In this document: piece after piece, positions 58,254 to 64,000 of the stretch | Position numbering within the stretch: the first letter of the stretch is position 1 | How the letters are laid out: each line of letters begins with the position of its first letter | Assembly: GCF_030272615.1 (NCBI RefSeq) | Contig: NW_026729143.1 | Location: forward strand, 1 to 64,000 | DNA: 64,000 nucleotides | DNA from: Cryptomeria japonica | Lineage: Eukaryota; Streptophyta; Pinopsida; Cupressales; Cupressaceae | Reading direction: 5' to 3' | Position numbers and translations under genes: made by a program | Notes under the pieces: generated by a model | The model's input: only the letters and a program-made list of their open reading frames with translations | The model's database searches: none | Told to the model about the DNA's origin: nothing

Positions 58254-58496
58254 AAATCCTTCTTGTATCAATTTAATAATTATGTTGAATATTGTAATAA
58301 CAAGATTCTTTTTTAAAGGCAACAATACCACAATCACCTAAAGAAGTTTCAGCATCCCTGATAACAAAGTCCCTCAAGGAAGCTCCCTTAAAGGTCCATG
58401 ATGTATTGCTAGAAGGGAAAGAATGTGTGGAACAAGTGGATGAGTGATGAAGGCTTATGCTTGTGAAAAGAAGTGAAAGTATCATGACGTGATAGA

Positions 58497-61326
58497 GACT
58501 TCAGATCAACAAGTATGCTTTTTGACTTAAAATTGTAGAACTTTTGCCCCCAGTTATTTTGATATTAGGGGAGATCAACTCTTGTTCTTTTTCTTTCATA
58601 GGATTTTTATCCTTGACCTTGATTTTTTCAGAGTCCAATAGCTTTTGATTTTGATTTGAACTAAAGGACTTTTCTTTAGTTTTCACTTTTAGTTTTTTCT
58701 TTTCAAGGCTTAATTTTTCATCCCCAATTAGTAAGGGCTTTTGTAATTCTTGTTGATCCAAGTCTGGGAGAGGACTGGAAATGGAATAAGTGGATGATAT
58801 GGTAAAGCTATGTGAGTTATCAAGAGGGTTGGTGATATGCTCAATAGATTCTTTGTTGGAACCACTCTTAGGACTATTGATATCAAGAGTTGCTTGCAGC
58901 ACTAGAGGTGATTTGCATTCAGACATAGTAGCCACAACACTAGGTGGTTCACACCCAATTCCTTGGCATTGCAAATTTTTTGTAGGTTGTTCCTGTCGAC
59001 TGAATGTCTTAGGAGATAGTGGGAGTTGATCAGCATGACAGATATACTCACCACATCTCATGTCTTTAATCTTGAATTTTTCTTTTAGCTCTATTTGTTT
59101 GGATGTAGAAGCCTTTAATGATTCTGGATCCACATAAGTTGATGAAGGAATAGCCTCTAAATTGATTGGGATTGTTATTTCTGATCTAGGTCATAGATTG
59201 TTGCAATATATGAATGGGTTAGGATCAGCTTTGATGATAACTTCAACTCCATTGTGTGAAAACTTGATACATCGATGGTATGTAGATGGTAATGCGCTCA
59301 TCTCATGAATCCATGGACGTCCTAGCAATATGTTGTATGTGAGATCGAGGTCAAGGACTTGACAAACCTCATCTTTTGTAATTGGCCCAACTCTAAGAGG
59401 TAAAGTGACTATGCCTTTGGATGAATGCTCTTCATCATCATATGCTTTGATGGTAATTTTGTTTGTAGAATTCACAGCTTTATCAGAATATCCCAATTGT
59501 TTGATAGTGCTCAATGTACAAATGTTTAGACCTGCTCCTCCATCTATCAAGACTCGCTTTATTCAATGTTTATGTAGGAAGGTTTCAATGTGTAAAGGTG
59601 CATTATGTGGTTGGCTCACAGAGGCGTCATCAGCTTCTGTGAATGTAAGGGAGTGTGGAACAGAAAGGTATCCCACCAAGGATTGAAACTGGTCCATGTT
59701 TAGATCAATAGGGATGGAAGTGTCTCTCAAGGTTTTGTCAAGAATGGCCTTATGTGCAGGGGATATGCGTAAAAGTTCAAGGATGGAGATAGGTGTGGGT
59801 TTCTTCCCTAACTGTTCTACAAGGTCATACTCAAGTTTGGTTGATAAGGAAGTAGTCTTTTTAGCTGGAGCACCTTGTAAAGTGAATTTTCCTCGATGAG
59901 TTGTAACATTACACTAAGAGGTAGGTTCGGAAGAAGATCTAATTCCTTTCAGGACAACCTTGGGTCTTTGGGTAGAATTCTCATGCGTTTTGTCCTTGAT
60001 GATAATGGTAGAGACATAATTGTCCATTGAAATGTGATCAACAATTGAATCATAGTTATAGGATTCTTTGGTATAGTTGGTTTGCTCATCTATGGCTTTA
60101 GCTTTTTCCTTGTCATGTTTTGGGAATGGATCTTTAAAGATCTGATTTTTTAAGAATTTTTTTGCATCAAAATTAAAATCACAAAGAACAGATGTTGTGT
60201 ATAATTATGAGATATTTCCAAAAATGTAAGAAAACCCGAACAATTCACTGATTTGCTCTCAAAATTAATTGTTTATGAAAAATCATAAAAAATTCATAGA
60301 AAATGAAAATGTGCTCCAAAAATTCTAAATTTTGGATTGAAATCTATTGATACTGTCTTCAACTTGCCAATAAAATTCTGTGCAAAAATTCTAATACGTT
60401 TGTGAGATAGGATCAAATCTCTCCAAGATCTTGATTTTGTGTCCAAAACCCTAGCTGCACAAGGTTTTCTCCAAATTGTTTTACAAAACAGCAATATAGG
60501 GTTAGAAAAACCTGCAAAAAACATAGATCTAACAAAAATCTATGTCCCATGGGGCGTGCCAAAATGTATATGGTGAAAATGGAAAACAACAATATTGAAA
60601 GACTAAATGAATTCAACCACAAAACCCTAGCCTAACAACAACAAAGATCCACCATAACTTATGAAGATTACCTAAGACAATGCAAATCAAATGAAATCAC
60701 AAAGATTATACCATCACATGTCCAATAGGGTTTAGATCTCCATTCTTCCTATCTCCATTTATCTTGCTTGATATATTTGCTCTTAGATTTTATATGTGCA
60801 CAAGAGCTCAACAAAGAACGGAAATGTGGTTGAAAGTAGGCTTGATCGCATATGCAAGTTTGAAAGTGTAATGTAGTTGAGAAGTCAACTAATCAGGGTT
60901 GATAATGAAGGAAGTGTCCTCTTATATAGAAGACACTGTAGGAAATGGAGGGATAAGATTGGAGGTGTAAGAGATAAATAGTCAGCTAGGATTAGAGGGT
61001 AGGTAGAGAAAATAAGAAAATAATGAAAGGGTAGGTAGTGTAGGAATTAAGAGATGAATGACATGTGTCATGGGTAGAAAAGGTTAATGAATTAATTAAA
61101 TAAATAAAGATTTATTTAATTAATAGAGGAAGTGGGATCAATTAAATAAATAAGATATCTATTTAATTTAGGAAAAGGATAATTTAAATAAATAAAAGTA
61201 TTTATTTAAATGAGAAATAAGGCTAAAAGAGGATAAATGAATTAGTTAAATAAATAAAGATTTATTTAATTAATAGAAGAATTAGGCTTAAAATAATTAA
61301 ATAAATAAAGATTTTAGTTGTCTACA
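58497..61326 (-). mobile_element. Ty3/gypsy fossil, unit 3
   Basis: Third copy of the truncated element, with its LTR at 60565-61326 (762 bp, as in unit 2) and the retropepsin-like remnant at 59191-59550. One private Ala-to-Thr change lies in the spacer frame. Confidence 0.8.
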
Positions 61327-62298
61327 ACTATAATTTAGTTGCATTTCATTTAAGTGAATTTGTTATAAAGAACATTCATTCATCCATGTAGTGCATTCAT
61401 TTTAAATATGCATTCCTTTCATCATCCTTTAAGTTCATTTAGAATTCATTTCATAGGTGCATTTTTCCCCATTTTGTTTCATCTAGATTCATGAGATGCA
61501 TGCATTATCCTCCAATTGCACTAAGGTGCAGTTATTCATTATCCTTTAATTGCATTAAGGTGCAGTTATTCATTATTCTTTATCCCCTATTTGCATTTGT
61601 TTGCATTATCATTTCAATCTCATTTATCACTTAGTTATGTTTTGAATCATTTTAGTCATTTAGATTAATTTTAAATACATCTCATAAACATTACATCATT
61701 TAGATACATTCATTTAAGTGCATTCATACATAAACATTTGTATCAACATTTGTTCATCCATTTAAAGTGCATTCATACATCACATTTGCATACACATTTG
61801 ATTCACTTAGATTCATCTTACAACATGCATCATTTACTCATATCATATCATAAAAAATGAACAAGTATTATCTATCACAAACATCATTATGCATTATTTC
61901 AACTCATTATTTTTGCATACATCATCATCATTACATCATAATTAACATCATTACCACAAGCATCGTCCATCTTCTACCTGCATCCACATAATTAGACAAA
62001 TCATCCATAGCATGCATCTAGAAATCATATCATCACCATGTATATATAGTAATCAAATCATCCATAGCATGAATCTAAGCATAACTCATAATCATCATCC
62101 TGTATCAACAATATACGTGTCATCATACATATGCATATAATATCAAAGCATGGGATCTCTTCATATATCACATTAAAAAAAAAGATTACATGTATCATAG
62201 TACAATGATGTCAAAATATATCGACTACCAAAATCCATCCAAGTCACAGTCCAAAATAATAATGTAACAAGTACCTAAAATATCTCAAATGGCACTCT

Positions 62299-64000
62299 GG
62301 CCAGATGCTGCACCACGACTACCCCCTACTCCTCCCCCACCACCTCACTGAGGAGGACCCATAACACCCCCACTTCTCTGAGCCCTCTGTGACCACTTTG
62401 ATCTTGCCCACCGCATCTTAGAATAGCTCAGTGCTTGCTGACTAACTGGCACAACCAGCTCATATATTCCCCACCAATAGTCAATCTCTCCACTTGCCTG
62501 TCACATCTCCCTCAACACCACCTCAGTTGGACCCTATGCCTATGCTCCCTCCAAGACTTGGACTCTATCCTGCACCTCCCTCAACCTGTCCACCAGATCA
62601 TCTCTCTCTTTCCTCACTACAGTCAGCTCCACCTCCCATGCAAATAGTTGGACATCTCTAGCTGCAATCTCTGCCTCGCTATCCTCTAACCGAGTCTGTG
62701 AGTGTAAAATCATATACTCCCATACATCTCCATCTCCTCCACCTATCTCTCCCCCTCCCATCTCCATAGGAACCTCTCCTCCACCTATGGCTCCCTCTCC
62801 CATCTCCATAGGCACTACACCCCCACCAATATCCCTACCTCCTTCTTTGGCAGCCCCTCGTATCAGTGGACCCTGTGATAGTCGCAATGACTCTCCCCCT
62901 CTACCTCTCCTCTGTAATCATCCTCCTCCACCACCTCCACCTCCAAATCCCCCTCCACCACCAAATCCTCCTCGTCCTCCACCTCCTCCTGCTCCACCAA
63001 ATACTCCACCACCTCCATCTCCTCCTCCACCTTTTCCTGCTCCACCAAATCCTCCTCCACCACCTCCATCTCCTCCTCCTACTCCTCGACCTCCTCTCTT
63101 CCTCCTTTATCATCTCCTCTCATCCTCAAAAGGTGGTATAGGCTCGATCGGATCTGAAATCTATATAATCAGATGTGCAGTATGATACTGTGTGTACTCC
63201 TCTGTCACCCCTGCATCGACAATCTCAGGCCTCATATGCCCTGGTCTCGCCTGTAAATTCTGGAACTCTATCAAGGCCTGATCATATGGTAACATTGGTC
63301 CCCACTAAAATCTCTCCCGTACTACCCATGCATACTCCCCTGAGCCTCTCGACAATCCCTACCTCCGTCAAAACTGCCTCATCACTCTCCCTGGCACCTG
63401 TCTCTCTATAAGGTAGGATGTGCGCCCAATCAAAAAGTGTGTCATAAATACATACAGTAGCACTTCTGCATCATCCTCCCAAGGCTCACACTCGATATAC
63501 AACCTCCATATCACTGTATCTAGGTCATCTAAAGCCCGTCACAAAAAATCCAACTTCCTCAGATGGGGCTGGCTCATCATCCCTCCATACATATAAACAT
63601 AGGGCTGATATATCACCCTAAATATCAAGTAGACTGTTCGTGTGACTGGCAAGTGCTCCCAAGCCCAGATGTGTAGTAATGTGATCCCTACTGCTAGTGA
63701 TCTCTTCTCTCGGTACACCACCTCGTGTAGCTCCCTATAAATATGTGCTAGCACACATGGTCCCCAGGCATAGTGGGTCCTCTCAGTCATCATCTTCTCA
63801 ATCACCTGGTCCCAACCAACGGCTAGTCCATGTGAACGTCAGTCGGGGCACACCAAACCCCCGACGATCCTGGATAAAACTATTGGTAAAGGCTCATACA
63901 ATGCTACTATGTCCTCCTAGGATACAAAGTCATCCTCAATATAAACATCATCAGCAAATATTCTCTACACCGTCGTCGTCCCTAATGCTTGATCATAGGT
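62299..64000 (-). pseudogene. Plant mobile domain gene remnant, unit 3 (cut by window end)
   Basis: Same tail and PMD pieces as at 4530-6480, up to the window end. The Gly-rich tract is at 62899-63109 and the coiled-coil-like end at 62540-62887. The N-terminal PMD block would lie beyond 64000. Confidence 0.68.

Larger units (their letters stand above)
29594..58496. repeat. Segmental tandem repeat, unit 2 (28,903 bp)
   Basis: Full second copy. The junction at 29593/29594 joins the end of the unit (after the Cys-rich gene fragment) directly to the truncated gypsy fossil, with no spacer. In the part comparable across all three units, it shares with unit 3, against unit 1, several substitutions and a shorter LTR. 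Confidence 0.97.
58497..64000. repeat. Segmental tandem repeat, unit 3 (first 5.5 kb, cut by window end)
   Basis: Third copy, at a constant offset of 28,903 from unit 2 with no length difference seen. The junction at 58496/58497 is base-for-base the same as at 29593/29594. Private changes include a C-to-T near 58890, an A-to-C near 62338 and a C-to-T near 62888. It stops inside the plant mobile domain pseudogene only because the window ends. Confidence 0.96.

Overview
The window is nuclear DNA of a seed plant. It is AT-rich, has a GT-AG-intron gene of the plant-specific ankyrin/PGG family, a plant mobile domain pseudogene, and many old nested LTR elements plus an L1-type LINE. The density of decayed LTR elements hints at a large repeat-rich genome such as a conifer's, but that is an inference.

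The dominant structure is a head-to-tail segmental array with a period of about 28.9 kb. Positions 1-703 are unique. Unit 1 is 704-29593, unit 2 is 29594-58496, and unit 3 starts at 58497 and runs off the window at 64000. By eye the units differ at roughly two dozen single bases plus a few length changes, chiefly a TC microsatellite that is twice as long in unit 2 (about 99.9% identity). Units 2 and 3 share variants that unit 1 lacks.

Each unit reads, left to right: a minus-strand Ty3/gypsy fossil cut at the unit boundary; an AT-rich stretch; a broken minus-strand plant mobile domain gene with a Gly-rich and coiled-coil tail; a degenerate palindromic-core minisatellite; a plus-strand LTR-like block; the one clearly intact gene, a three-exon ankyrin/PGG membrane protein of 659 residues; AT-rich DNA with an old direct duplication; three decayed copies of the ankyrin gene's 5' end; an L1 LINE split by a Ty1/copia fossil with a matching 5-bp target duplication; AT-rich DNA with short tandem repeats; a minus-strand gypsy-type LTR and leader; a degenerate ~60-bp tandem repeat; the TC microsatellite; a possible minus-strand exon; a 130-bp near-perfect hairpin; and a Cys/His-rich gene fragment with a frame break.

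The functional cargo is the ankyrin/PGG gene, present as two full intact copies that differ at two residues. Its family includes membrane-bound defence and stress regulators such as ACD6 and ITN1, so the array reads best as recent copy-number amplification of a candidate immunity gene beside the wrecks of older duplicates. An assembly artefact has to be excluded with long reads.
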